Origin: Solibacillus sp. FSL R7-0668
Lineage (GTDB): Bacteria; Bacillota; Bacilli; Bacillales_A; Planococcaceae
Assembly: GCF_038006205.1 (NCBI RefSeq)
Contig: NZ_JBBOUU010000001.1
Coordinates: 808,001-872,000, forward strand
Length of the DNA stretch: 64,000 nucleotides
Direction: 5' to 3'
This document shows, in pieces, positions 7,985 to 15,957 of the stretch. Each line of letters begins with the position of its first letter. Positions within the stretch are counted from its first letter, which is position 1. The notes under the pieces were generated by a model that saw only the letters and a program-made list of their open reading frames with translations, was not told the origin of the DNA and made no database searches. The translations under genes and the position numbers were made by a program.

Positions 7985-7990
7985 GAAAAA

Positions 7991-8144
7991 GGGGGTGTCC
8001 GAGAAGTGATTCTGGGACACCCCCTTGCGCCGAGGATGGTGGAAATTTTATTTCGACCACCGCAGAAGCACCGCCTGCAGCGGATAATAAAAACACGAAC
8101 GAAGCACTGCGCTAAAAGTATTTACTTTTGGCGCAGCCCCTTTT
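7991..8144 (+). repeat. Structured intergenic repeat, copy B (short form)
   Basis: A 154-bp second copy of the element at 3406-3614. The two end blocks are almost identical to copy A; the first 49 bases differ at two positions. The central part is only GGTGG-aaattttatttcga-CCACC, so the 55-base insert of copy A lies in what is here the loop of a hairpin. A further dyad, CCGC-ctgca-GCGG, is intact here but damaged in copy A. Outermost bases read AAAAAGGGGG on the left and CCCCTTTT on the right. It starts 6 bases after the aldehyde dehydrogenase stop and may terminate it. Confidence 0.8.
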
Positions 8145-8167
8145 GTTCTTTGAATGTCCTCAAAAAT

Positions 8168-9745
8168 TTAGGATTGGACGATAGGGAAGGATAGTAATAT
8201 TTCGGTACCAACCTCTTCTTGACTTTCGATTTTAATTGTCCCGTGATGGTCTTGAATAATTTTGTTAATGATCATCATGCCGAGCCCAGTGCCTTTCGTT
8301 TTTGTCGTATAAAATGGTTCAAACATTCGCTCTAATACATACGAAGGAATTCCGCAGCCAGTGTCTGTTAAATTGATTAAGACATCTTTTTGATCGGCGC
8401 TGAGGGACACTTCTAAGGTAATCGTTCCTCCGTCCGAAATCGCTTCTATTGCGTTTTTAAACAGATTAATCAATACTTGCTTAATTTGATTTTTATTTCC
8501 TAGAATTATAATATCAGGATAATTGTTTCGTAAGATAAATTCGATGGACTTTTGTTGAAATGCATAATGGAAAAATTGCACAATATCCTCTAGTGTTTCT
8601 GTTAAGTGAATGTTCACGAATTGATTTGCCTGCGGGCGTGATAACACTAGAAATTCCGACAAAATTAATTCAATGCGCTCAATTTCATTTTGAATAAGCT
8701 TTGTATATTCATAGTACGGCGAATTCGAATCTTCATTCATCATTTGAACAAAGCCAGAAATTACAGTCATCGGGTTCCGAATTTCATGGGCCACACCCGC
8801 TGCTAATTCTCCAACAAGCTTTAATTTTTCAGATTGCAAAATTAAATTTTCGTTTTCTTTTATATAAGAAATATCACGAGAAATAACAGATGCTGCAATA
8901 ATTTCACCCTGTGGATTTAAAATGGGGGACAAGGAAATTTGAGCATCAAAATAAGTGCCATCCTTTCGCATATCGGTTGTTTCAAATAAGTGGTAGCTGG
9001 ACCCTTTTCGAAGCTCTTTCGCACGACAGTTCGCACCATCCGCATTTTCAGGTGGAACAAGGGGAAGTGAACGGCCAATTGCCTCTTCTTTGGACCAGCC
9101 ATATAACTTTTCGAATGCCGGGTTGACCGTAATGACGCGATCCTCTAAATCAAATACCGCAATGGCGTCCTCTGCCTGTTCGAAAAATAAATTCAAATAG
9201 GCTTGCTTCGAATTTAAATCATATTCACGGGCATCTGCTCGTTTCTCCATTTTCGTCCACGTATTTTTAATATAATAGCTTTGAATAATACTAACGACAC
9301 AAATAATTAATAAAAAGAAGAATAGTAAGTAATTCTCTTCCGTTCCGAAAAAGCCAATTGAAAAAACATCGAATTTAAATAATAAAATAATTTCTACTAA
9401 AATGAGAATAATATTAGCGAAGTTTATTAAAAATGACCGGTAAATTGATAATACGCCAATCAAGTAAATCAAACTGTAGATTGTAATCGGACTATCGCTT
9501 TGAAAGTTATAAAGGAATAGTAAAATATGCCAATTAGCGATTAATATAATCTGGTAGACTTTTGGATTAATTTTTACTAAGTAAAGCACGCCTAGTAACA
9601 CAGCACTAATTCCACAAAAAAACAAATAGCAATAGTGATGGTGGAATTGTTGCAAAAGGATGACGATAACGACGACAATGTTCGACAATAAATAAGTAAT
9701 CAGTGTTAGAAAATTTCTTTTTTTCAATATTTCTTGTTGTTGCAT
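8168..9745 (-). CDS. Membrane PAS sensor histidine kinase (sporulation-kinase type)
   Basis: A 525-residue kinase: about five or six membrane helices in residues 15-150, a coiled linker, a PAS domain (AIAVFDLEDRVITVNPAFEKLYGW), the HisKA box with the phospho-acceptor in AAGVAHEIRNPMTVISGF, and a HATPase domain with the N box LINLFKNAIEAI, G1 box DTGCGIP and G2 box GTGLGMMI. No response regulator gene is adjacent. Orphan kinases of this build (KinB/KinC/KinD type) usually feed the Spo0F-Spo0B-Spo0A relay, so the same is inferred here. The ATG at 9745 follows GGGGTG closely; an in-frame TTG lies 12 bases upstream. Confidence 0.88.
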   Translation of the reverse strand: MQQQEILKKRNFLTLITYLLSNIVVVIVILLQQFHHHYCYLFFCGISAVLLGVLYLVKINPKVYQIILIANWHILLFLYNFQSDSPITIYSLIYLIGVLSIYRSFLINFANIILILVEIILLFKFDVFSIGFFGTEENYLLFFFLLIICVVSIIQSYYIKNTWTKMEKRADAREYDLNSKQAYLNLFFEQAEDAIAVFDLEDRVITVNPAFEKLYGWSKEEAIGRSLPLVPPENADGANCRAKELRKGSSYHLFETTDMRKDGTYFDAQISLSPILNPQGEIIAASVISRDISYIKENENLILQSEKLKLVGELAAGVAHEIRNPMTVISGFVQMMNEDSNSPYYEYTKLIQNEIERIELILSEFLVLSRPQANQFVNIHLTETLEDIVQFFHYAFQQKSIEFILRNNYPDIIILGNKNQIKQVLINLFKNAIEAISDGGTITLEVSLSADQKDVLINLTDTGCGIPSYVLERMFEPFYTTKTKGTGLGMMIINKIIQDHHGTIKIESQEEVGTEILLSFPIVQS

Positions 9746-9995
9746 GGCACACCCCAACTAGTAAACTATTTATCTTCTATCATACATGAATTCCCTATGT
9801 CGATAAATGGCGAATTTTGATATGATAAAGATAATGAAGAAATGCAGAATGGTTTCGCGTTTCTTTTTACTCGATTGAAGTGTAAAAGCATGGAATTTTC
9901 GTTGTAACAGCAGTATGATGTTTAGTACAAACAATAAAATAATCGTAAATGGAATTTTCATTCGCAAATAGATTGCAATTGTGGGGGAACAAATT

Positions 9996-11465
9996 ATGTA
10001 TGCAGAAGAACTTTTAAGTACACTGATGCAAAAGAAAATTGTAGGTAAATTACCAAAAGTGATTAAAGATATCGCAATTGATTCACGCAGTGTTCAGCCG
10101 AGCAGCTTATTCATATGTATTAAGGGCTATACTGTAGATGGACATGACTTTGCTCAAAAGGCTGTTGACGCAGGTGCAACCGTAATCGTAACGGAGCGTC
10201 TTTTACAATTAGAGGGTGAGGTTGCGCAAGTAATTGTCAATAGCACGGATCGTACGCTTGGTATTTTGGCGGCGAAATTTTTTGATTACCCATCAAAAGA
10301 TTTAACAATGATTGGTGTAACGGGTACGAACGGCAAAACAAGTGTAACAGGCATTATTCATAATATTTTAGTCGGGCTTGGTGAAAAATCAGCGTTATCC
10401 GGGACAATCGGCTTTAATTTAAATGGTGTGCTTTATGAGTCAGCTAATACGACAAGCGACGCATTAAATACTCAGCAAATGATTTTCCGTGCAAAAATGG
10501 AAGGCTGCCGAGCGATGGTGATGGAAGTTTCATCGCACGGGTTGCAGTTAGGTCGTTTAGCAGGTGTGGACTATGATGTAGCAGTATTTACGAACTTAAC
10601 GCATGACCATTTAGATTTCCACGGAACAATGGAAAACTACGGTAATGCAAAAGGCATGCTGTTCTCGCAATTAGGACAAGATTTAGAAAAAAATAAGCAT
10701 GTCGTATTAAATGCCGATGATGCTTGGTCAGCACGCTATGCAGCAATGACCCCTTTTCCAATATGGACATATGGCTTAAAAAATGATGCCATATTCAAAG
10801 CAGAAAACTGTCGCTATGAAGACGGGATGACCTATTTTGATATGACGACACCAGAAGGCACATTCCCGATTGCGATGCACTTATTAGGTGAATTTAATGT
10901 ATATAATGTATTAGCAGCGACGGCAGTCTTTTATGCACGCCAATTCCCAATCGAAGCCATTATCGAGCAAATCGAGATGCTGTCACCTGTAAAAGGGCGT
11001 ATGGAAAAGGTAGATACCGAATTACCGATTCAAATCTTTATCGACTATGCACATACACCGGATGCGATTGAAAAAGCAATCAATGCGGCATTACCTTATA
11101 AAAAACCAAATAATAAATTGATTTTCTTAGTTGGAACAGGCGGTGGGCGTGATAAATCGAAGCGACCAACGATGGCGGAAAAAGCGTCGGTGGCTGATTA
11201 TGTAATCTTAACAACAGACGATCCACGCTATGAGGAGTTCGATAGCATTACAGGTGATTTAGCAAAAGGGATGCAGCATGACCACTACGCTTGCATTGGG
11301 GACCGTGCCGAGGCAGTCAAGCATGCCATTAGCGTAGCGGAACCAGGAGATATTATTATCTTTGCTGGTAAGGGGCATGAGGATTATCAAATTATCGAAA
11401 ATACAAAATACCCACATAGTGATGCACAAATTGCGATTCAAGCTGGAAAATTAAAATTCGTTTAA
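9996..11465 (+). CDS. murE: UDP-MurNAc-tripeptide synthetase
   Basis: A 489-residue Mur ligase that adds the third, diamino residue to UDP-MurNAc-L-Ala-D-Glu in the cytosol. The N-terminal substrate domain has IAIDSRSVQPSSLF, the ATP loop is GVTGTNGKTSV, and the C-terminal domain carries the specificity region TTDDPRYEEF. meso-DAP enzymes normally have DNPR and many L-Lys enzymes have D(D/N)P(A/N/M), so this mixed DDPR does not settle the substrate. GTGGGGG lies 6 bases ahead of the ATG at 9996. The gene stands alone, away from any division/cell-wall cluster, so a second murE may exist elsewhere. A terminator follows. Confidence 0.92.
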   Translation: MYAEELLSTLMQKKIVGKLPKVIKDIAIDSRSVQPSSLFICIKGYTVDGHDFAQKAVDAGATVIVTERLLQLEGEVAQVIVNSTDRTLGILAAKFFDYPSKDLTMIGVTGTNGKTSVTGIIHNILVGLGEKSALSGTIGFNLNGVLYESANTTSDALNTQQMIFRAKMEGCRAMVMEVSSHGLQLGRLAGVDYDVAVFTNLTHDHLDFHGTMENYGNAKGMLFSQLGQDLEKNKHVVLNADDAWSARYAAMTPFPIWTYGLKNDAIFKAENCRYEDGMTYFDMTTPEGTFPIAMHLLGEFNVYNVLAATAVFYARQFPIEAIIEQIEMLSPVKGRMEKVDTELPIQIFIDYAHTPDAIEKAINAALPYKKPNNKLIFLVGTGGGRDKSKRPTMAEKASVADYVILTTDDPRYEEFDSITGDLAKGMQHDHYACIGDRAEAVKHAISVAEPGDIIIFAGKGHEDYQIIENTKYPHSDAQIAIQAGKLKFV

Positions 11466-11478
11466 AAAAACAATTTCT

Positions 11479-11522
11479 ATCCACTGTTTTTAACGTGAAT
11501 ACGTAAACGGTGGATTTTTTTT
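11479..11522 (+). terminator. Terminator of murE
   Basis: ATCCACTGTTT pairs with AAACGGTGGAT and is followed by eight T residues. Confidence 0.88.
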
Positions 11523-11539
11523 GGAGGTGAAGAGGCAAT

Positions 11540-12100
11540 ATGATAAGTTCTTTTTTAACGGACATGGCGGGCTATTGTCTCATTAGCCTGCCGTTTTATG
11601 TAGTGCTTAGAGGAATCTATATGCGAAAACGGAAGAAAAATGGGGCACGTGAAATCGTCATGCTGCTGTTTTTCCTTTATTGTGTCAGCATTTTTTCACA
11701 AACAATTATCCCGAATTTTTATATTTATGAAGGGCGAATTATTTTTGATACGGCAACGGCTTATGCACGTAGTAATTTTCAGCCACTAGCGACCATTCAT
11801 ATGTATTACGATCAGCTAGGTGGGCCGCTTGCGCAAATTGCCTTTTATAATTTAGTCGGTAATATTGTTTTATTTATTCCTTTTGGCTTTTTTATGCCAT
11901 TGCTTTGGAAAAAATTACGTAGCTGGCGGCGCATGCATCTAATTGCGTTTGCCATTCCGTTATTTATCGAAGGGACACAATATTTTATCGGCCGTAGTAT
12001 CGATGTGGATGATGTTTTACTAAACGCCATTGCGATTATTATCGGTTTCGTTATGTACAAGCTGTTTCAGCGACTTCGTAAATTGATGCAGGAAAAGTAA
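11540..12100 (+). CDS. VanZ family membrane protein
   Basis: A 186-residue integral membrane protein with four or five helices and the VanZ-like core: NLVGNIVLFIPFGFFMPLL followed by FIEGTQYFIGRSIDVDDVLLN. VanZ itself gives low-level teicoplanin tolerance; most chromosomal relatives have no known role, though an envelope function is likely. GGAGGTGA lies ahead of the ATG. It follows murE after a terminator, and the next gene has its own promoter. Confidence 0.88.
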   Translation: MISSFLTDMAGYCLISLPFYVVLRGIYMRKRKKNGAREIVMLLFFLYCVSIFSQTIIPNFYIYEGRIIFDTATAYARSNFQPLATIHMYYDQLGGPLAQIAFYNLVGNIVLFIPFGFFMPLLWKKLRSWRRMHLIAFAIPLFIEGTQYFIGRSIDVDDVLLNAIAIIIGFVMYKLFQRLRKLMQEK

Positions 12101-12106
12101 AAAAGG

Positions 12107-12136
12107 TTGTAACGAGTGTACAATGTCTTTTAAAAT
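12107..12136 (+). promoter_or_regulatory. prfC: Candidate SigA promoter of prfC
   Basis: TTGTAA and TAAAAT are 18 bases apart and lie about 30 bases ahead of the start codon, just after the VanZ gene. Confidence 0.5.
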
Positions 12137-12166
12137 AAGTAAGTATGAAAAAAGGAGACGAAAAAA

Positions 12167-13738
12167 ATGACTTTAGAACAAGATATATTATCGCGTCGTA
12201 CCTTCGCCATCATTTCCCATCCGGATGCTGGTAAAACGACGATAACAGAAAAATTATTATTATTCGGTGGTGCCATCCGTGATGCTGGTACAGTAAAAGG
12301 GAAGAAAACAGGGAAGTTTGCGACTTCAGACTGGATGGAAATCGAAAAGCAACGCGGAATCTCCGTTACTTCTTCAGTTATGCAATTTGACTATTCAGGC
12401 TGCCGTGTCAACATTTTAGATACACCGGGTCACCAAGATTTCTCGGAAGATACGTATCGTACATTAATGGCTGTAGACTCAGCTGTCATGGTTGTGGATG
12501 CTGCTAAAGGGATTGAGGCACAGACGTTAAAGCTATTCAAAGTTTGTAAAATGCGCGGTATTCCAATCTTCACATTCATCAACAAATTAGACCGTCAAGG
12601 GAAAGAGCCACTTGAGCTAATTGAAGAATTAGAAGAGGTATTAGGCATTTCAGCTTATCCAATGAACTGGCCAATTGGTATGGGGAAAGAATTCCTTGGG
12701 ATTTATGATCGTTACAATAATCGTATCGAACAGTTCCGTACAGAAGAAGCTGACCGTTATTTACCACTTAATGAAGAGGGTGCTTTAGCAGTGGAGCATC
12801 CAATGAAAGTAACTTCTTACTATACGCAAGCATTGGATGATATCGAATTATTAAACGAAGCGGGTAACCAGTATTCTGAGGAAAAAATTCGTCGTGGGGA
12901 ATTAACACCGGTGTTCTTTGGTTCGGCATTAACAAACTTCGGGGTACAAACATTCCTTGATACGTATTTGAAATTCGCACCAGTACCACAGCCTCGTATT
13001 ACAGAGGATGAGCAATTCATCGACCCAGTTGAGCATGGAAATTTCTCAGGCTTCATTTTCAAAATTCAAGCGAATATGAACCCTGCGCACCGTGATCGTA
13101 TCGCATTTGTTCGTATTGTTTCTGGAAAATTCGAACGCGGTATGAATATGACGTTAGCGCGTACGAATAAGTCATTCAAAGTGACGCAATCAACACAGTT
13201 TTTAGCGGATGATAGAGAAACAGTTGATGAGGCGGTTGCGGGTGATATTATCGGTCTATACGATACAGGTACGTACCAAATTGGAGATACTGTTGTGGGT
13301 GGTAAGAAAACATTTAACTTCGAGAAATTACCACAGTTCACACCCGAAATTTTCATGCGCGTTTCAGCGAAAAACGTAATGAAAGGGAAACAATTCCAAA
13401 AAGGTGTACTGCAATTAGTACAAGAAGGCGCGATTCAATACTTCAAAACATTACACACAGAAGAAGTCATTCTTGGCGCGGTTGGTCAACTTCAATTTGA
13501 AGTATTCCAGCACCGTATGATTAATGAATACAATGTAGAAGTAACGATGGATCCAATTGGTACTAAAATTGCACGCTGGATTGAAAACGAGGCAGATGTG
13601 AAAGATTCGATGCATTCTCAGCGTTCAATGCTCGTGCGTGACCGTTTTGATAAAAAAGTATTCTTATTTGAAAATGAGTTCGCAATGCGTTGGTTCTCAG
13701 AGAAAAACGAAAACATTCAATTATATAGCTTGTTATAA
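12167..13738 (+). CDS. prfC: Peptide chain release factor 3
   Basis: A 523-residue translational GTPase that recycles RF1/RF2 after termination. G1 is [10 protein letters not shown]2/G3 run through [14 protein letters not shown] and [13 protein letters not shown], and G4 is FINKLDR. The QRGISVTSS form of the switch region and the C-terminal [17 protein letters not shown] separate RF3 from EF-G and TypA. AAAGGAGACG lies ahead of the ATG. The length is that of the family. Confidence 0.96.
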   Translation: MTLEQDILSRRTFAIISHPDAGKTTITEKLLLFGGAIRDAGTVKGKKTGKFATSDWMEIEKQRGISVTSSVMQFDYSGCRVNILDTPGHQDFSEDTYRTLMAVDSAVMVVDAAKGIEAQTLKLFKVCKMRGIPIFTFINKLDRQGKEPLELIEELEEVLGISAYPMNWPIGMGKEFLGIYDRYNNRIEQFRTEEADRYLPLNEEGALAVEHPMKVTSYYTQALDDIELLNEAGNQYSEEKIRRGELTPVFFGSALTNFGVQTFLDTYLKFAPVPQPRITEDEQFIDPVEHGNFSGFIFKIQANMNPAHRDRIAFVRIVSGKFERGMNMTLARTNKSFKVTQSTQFLADDRETVDEAVAGDIIGLYDTGTYQIGDTVVGGKKTFNFEKLPQFTPEIFMRVSAKNVMKGKQFQKGVLQLVQEGAIQYFKTLHTEEVILGAVGQLQFEVFQHRMINEYNVEVTMDPIGTKIARWIENEADVKDSMHSQRSMLVRDRFDKKVFLFENEFAMRWFSEKNENIQLYSLL

Positions 13739-13799
13739 AAAGTTGTTCATGTAGCATCGGAAAAAGTTTGATTAAAAACAGCTTACGATAATATAACCC

Positions 13800-13836
13800 C
13801 CCTTTTGAAAGAAGCTTGATCAAAAGGGATTCTTTT
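13800..13836 (+). terminator. prfC: Terminator of prfC
   Basis: CCCTTTTGA pairs with TCAAAAGGG across an 11-base loop, followed by ATTCTTTT. Confidence 0.75.
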
Positions 13837-14079
13837 CTAATAGATTAAGTTTGTTTTTATAAAAAGTTTGAATTTTTGCTACCTATGTTGTTCAACTAAA
13901 TTACTTGGGATTTTAGGACCGATTAAAATTTACAGATTTCAGGGTTCGTTAACTGTCTATATACAGGTTATTATTCAGAAAACATACCTGTTGTGTTTCT
14001 TAAAAATCTTGATAAGTCTTAATGTAGCTATGTTTATAGAACTTTGCATAAAAAACGTTATACACAATATTTAAAGGGG
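13837..14079. other. AT-rich intergenic stretch without a recognisable gene
   Basis: I find no start with a ribosome site, no conserved protein pattern on either strand, and no clear structure here. An open frame of 68 codons at 13868-14074 lacks a ribosome site and has no family-like features. Together with the two broken genes that follow, this suggests a decayed region. Confidence 0.5.
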
Positions 14080-14122
14080 AAGCCAAAAAACGTTGATTTC
14101 ACAGCGTTTTTTGGCTTTGTTT
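14080..14122 (+). terminator. Hairpin with T-rich tail
   Basis: AAGCCAAAAAACG pairs with CGTTTTTTGGCTT around an 11-base loop, followed by TGTTTGT. It has no obvious plus-strand gene directly ahead and may remain from a lost gene. Confidence 0.6.
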
Positions 14123-14173
14123 GTGCCCAAACTTTTATTGAAGACCGTTATTTTAAAAAAAATGAAATAATTA

Positions 14174-14493
14174 TTAAATATCTAGTAGTGGGATAATATT
14201 AATTATTAGTTATTCATACTGAAGTATCCATTTATTATTTTTATAGTTTCTGCTATCTTCGAATACCCACAATTAAACTCTAATTTACATTCCGGCCCAA
14301 ATGAAATTTCATTTTTTCCATCATAAGGAATTGCTTCATTTAAAAGTCTCCAATAGCCTTTTGTTTCAGTATAAAAAATAACAGGATCATAATTTCCAAT
14401 AGTAATTATTCCAATAGCATTTAACTAATTTCTTAAGTTTTCTATAAACGTTTCTGGTAGTAAAACTTCTACTTTCACTGTGGTGATATTCAT
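14174..14493 (-). pseudogene. Broken NIF3/CutA-like small protein gene
   Basis: The minus strand reads MNITTVKVEVLLPETFIEN and, after an in-frame TAG (14425-14427), IGNYDPVIFYTETKGYWRLL followed by the FGPECKLEFNC block. This is the pattern of the ~105-residue NIF3-like/CutA-like proteins (...IGNYD..., ...GYWRPL..., ...ECKVEF...). A one-base change from GAG to TAG explains the first stop. Near the end the frame shifts by one: the other frame continues YE-stop-LIINIIPLLDI, a decayed form of the family's HPYEEPxINIxPL tail. The ribosome site GAAGGAAC before the ATG at 14493 is still intact. So this is a recent pseudogene with at least two stops and a frameshift. Confidence 0.75.
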
Positions 14494-14707
14494 AAAGTTC
14501 CTTCTTTAATAAGTTACAGTTTTATCTTAAATAATCCCTCCAAAGTAAATACTTTAACATATATAAATCGATATTATACAAAATGTTAAAAACCACCAGA
14601 TTATTACTCTTAATGTTGTAAAGCCGTATAAACTGCAATAAGAAATTACCTTTTTCTAAAAGTATAAATGCTATATGTAGTAGAATGGAAAAAATTGTCA
14701 GAAACCA
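14494..14707. other. AT-rich spacer between two broken genes
   Basis: I see no gene, promoter pair or hairpin that can be supported here. Confidence 0.5.
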
Positions 14708-15122
14708 TCACGCCTTTTCCAGAGTAGGTACAACATCCAATAAAGCCGCCCAATCCTCAACTTTTCCCCAATTAGATACATGGTTATGTTTTGCACAAAG
14801 TGTTAATGCTGTAAATGATAACCTCATTGCCATCGCAAGCATATAAACTTTACCTGTTGCGAACATATAAAGATTTATAAAAGTTGTTACTATAGTAATA
14901 GGAGCTATTATGAATAAAGTAAATAATTCGTTAGGCTCCTCAAATAATTGAATATCGACTTTTTCCTCTAACAAGACGTTGTAATAAAAAAGTTAGCAAG
15001 GGTATGAGAATTAATAAACCTAAGTAAACTCTAGGTTCCCCAGTATGTGCTATAACAAAACGGTAAATCGATTTCAGAATAAATATCCATATAGATAGCC
15101 ATTTCAGATTTTTGAAATTCAA
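14708..15122 (-). pseudogene. Probable frameshifted small membrane protein
   Basis: Two minus-strand frames overlap by 35 bases (15122-14940 and 14974-14708). The first encodes 60 residues with two membrane helices (WLSIWIFILKSIYRFVIA and YLGLLILIPLLTFLL); the second continues with an acidic stretch and two more helices (LFTLFIIAPITIVTTFINLY and a Met/Ala-rich one). Neither part has a convincing ribosome site at its start. The simplest reading is one ~138-residue four-helix protein split by a single frameshift around 14950. I do not recognise the family. Two separate overlapping small genes remain possible. Confidence 0.4.
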
Positions 15123-15223
15123 GAGGATATCTCGTTTTATTTTTTTCTATATTACTTCGGTATAAAAATGATATCACAAATTCCTTTTAGTGGATGTTTA
15201 TTAAAAATATTCCTAAAAAATAA

Positions 15224-15251
15224 TTGACAAATAGTATTATTTTGTTAAAAT
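15224..15251 (+). promoter_or_regulatory. SigA-type promoter of the tetR-ABC exporter unit
   Basis: A perfect -35 TTGACA (15224-15229) and a -10 TAAAAT (15246-15251) are 16 bases apart. Confidence 0.7.
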
Positions 15252-15258
15252 TTTACAC

Positions 15259-15275
15259 AGACAGTCAGTCGGTCT
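15259..15275 (+). promoter_or_regulatory. TetR-type operator over the transcription start
   Basis: The 17-bp dyad AGACAGTCAGTCGGTCT (12 of 17 positions symmetric) lies just downstream of the -10 and ahead of the AGGAGG ribosome site. Short GAC/GTC-rich dyads like this are typical for TetR regulators that repress their own exporter, so autoregulation is likely. Confidence 0.65.
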
Positions 15276-15288
15276 ATAGGAGGTAGGA

Positions 15289-15915
15289 ATGAGAAAAGAA
15301 GCAGTAGAACGTAAAAATGAAATTTTAGATGCAGCAGATGAGCTTTTTGGTAAAAAGGGATTTGATGGTACAAGCACAAATGACATTCTCGAAAAGGTCG
15401 GTATTGCGAGAGGCACACTGTATCATCATTTTAAATCGAAGGAGGAGATTATGGATGCGCTAATAAATCGATATAGTGATCGGTTATTAGGTGCTGCAAG
15501 GGGAGTAGCAGCCGACAAAACGGTTCCACTACTTGATCGCATTCTTCGTGTCGTCATATCGATGAACGTAAATGGTGGTAATAGCGAGGAAATTATGGAG
15601 CATATTCATAAGCCGCAAAATGCGCTCATGCATCAAAAAATCCAAAAAATGATGATTCACGGCTTAACACCGATTTTGGCAGAAATCATTTCAGAAGGTG
15701 TAGAGCAAGGAGCATTTCATACACCATACCCATATGAAACGATGGAAATGGTTGTGACTTATGCAAATATTATTTTTGATGATGATATGGTAGACATGAC
15801 TGAGGAGGAACGTGGCATGCGCATTTTAGCATTCATTCATAACGTTGAAAGAATGCTAGATGTTGAAACAGGAAGCTTCATGACTGTTGCACAAATGTTT
15901 GGTGGCAATAAATAA
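15289..15915 (+). CDS. TetR/AcrR family transcriptional regulator
   Basis: A 208-residue repressor. The N-terminal DNA-binding domain has the full TetR pattern: ILDAADELFGKKGFDGTST, NDILEKVGIARGTLYHHFKSKEEIMDAL. The C-terminal ligand domain is helical and not diagnostic. AGGAGGTAGG lies ahead of the ATG. The gene is first in a unit with an FtsX-type permease and an ATPase, and its promoter carries a GAC/GTC dyad, so it most likely controls this exporter in response to a ligand of unknown nature, probably a membrane-active compound. Confidence 0.92.
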   Translation: MRKEAVERKNEILDAADELFGKKGFDGTSTNDILEKVGIARGTLYHHFKSKEEIMDALINRYSDRLLGAARGVAADKTVPLLDRILRVVISMNVNGGNSEEIMEHIHKPQNALMHQKIQKMMIHGLTPILAEIISEGVEQGAFHTPYPYETMEMVVTYANIIFDDDMVDMTEEERGMRILAFIHNVERMLDVETGSFMTVAQMFGGNK

Positions 15916-15957
15916 AAAAAGAAATTCGTTTTGTAAATTTGAAAGTAGAGGTGACTT

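Noticed and set aside
8006-8194. Open frame starting MILGHPLAPRM inside repeat copy B
   Set aside because: Counterpart of the frame in copy A; a by-product of the structured repeat, and its end overlaps the kinase gene on the other strand.
9770-9967. Minus-strand 65-residue membrane-like frame between the kinase and murE
   Set aside because: No ribosome site before the ATG, an extreme AT-rich Phe/Ile/Leu composition that appears by chance, and it covers the region where the kinase and murE promoters must lie.
13868-14074. 68-residue frame in the gap after prfC
   Set aside because: No ribosome site, low-complexity hydrophobic product, no family pattern.
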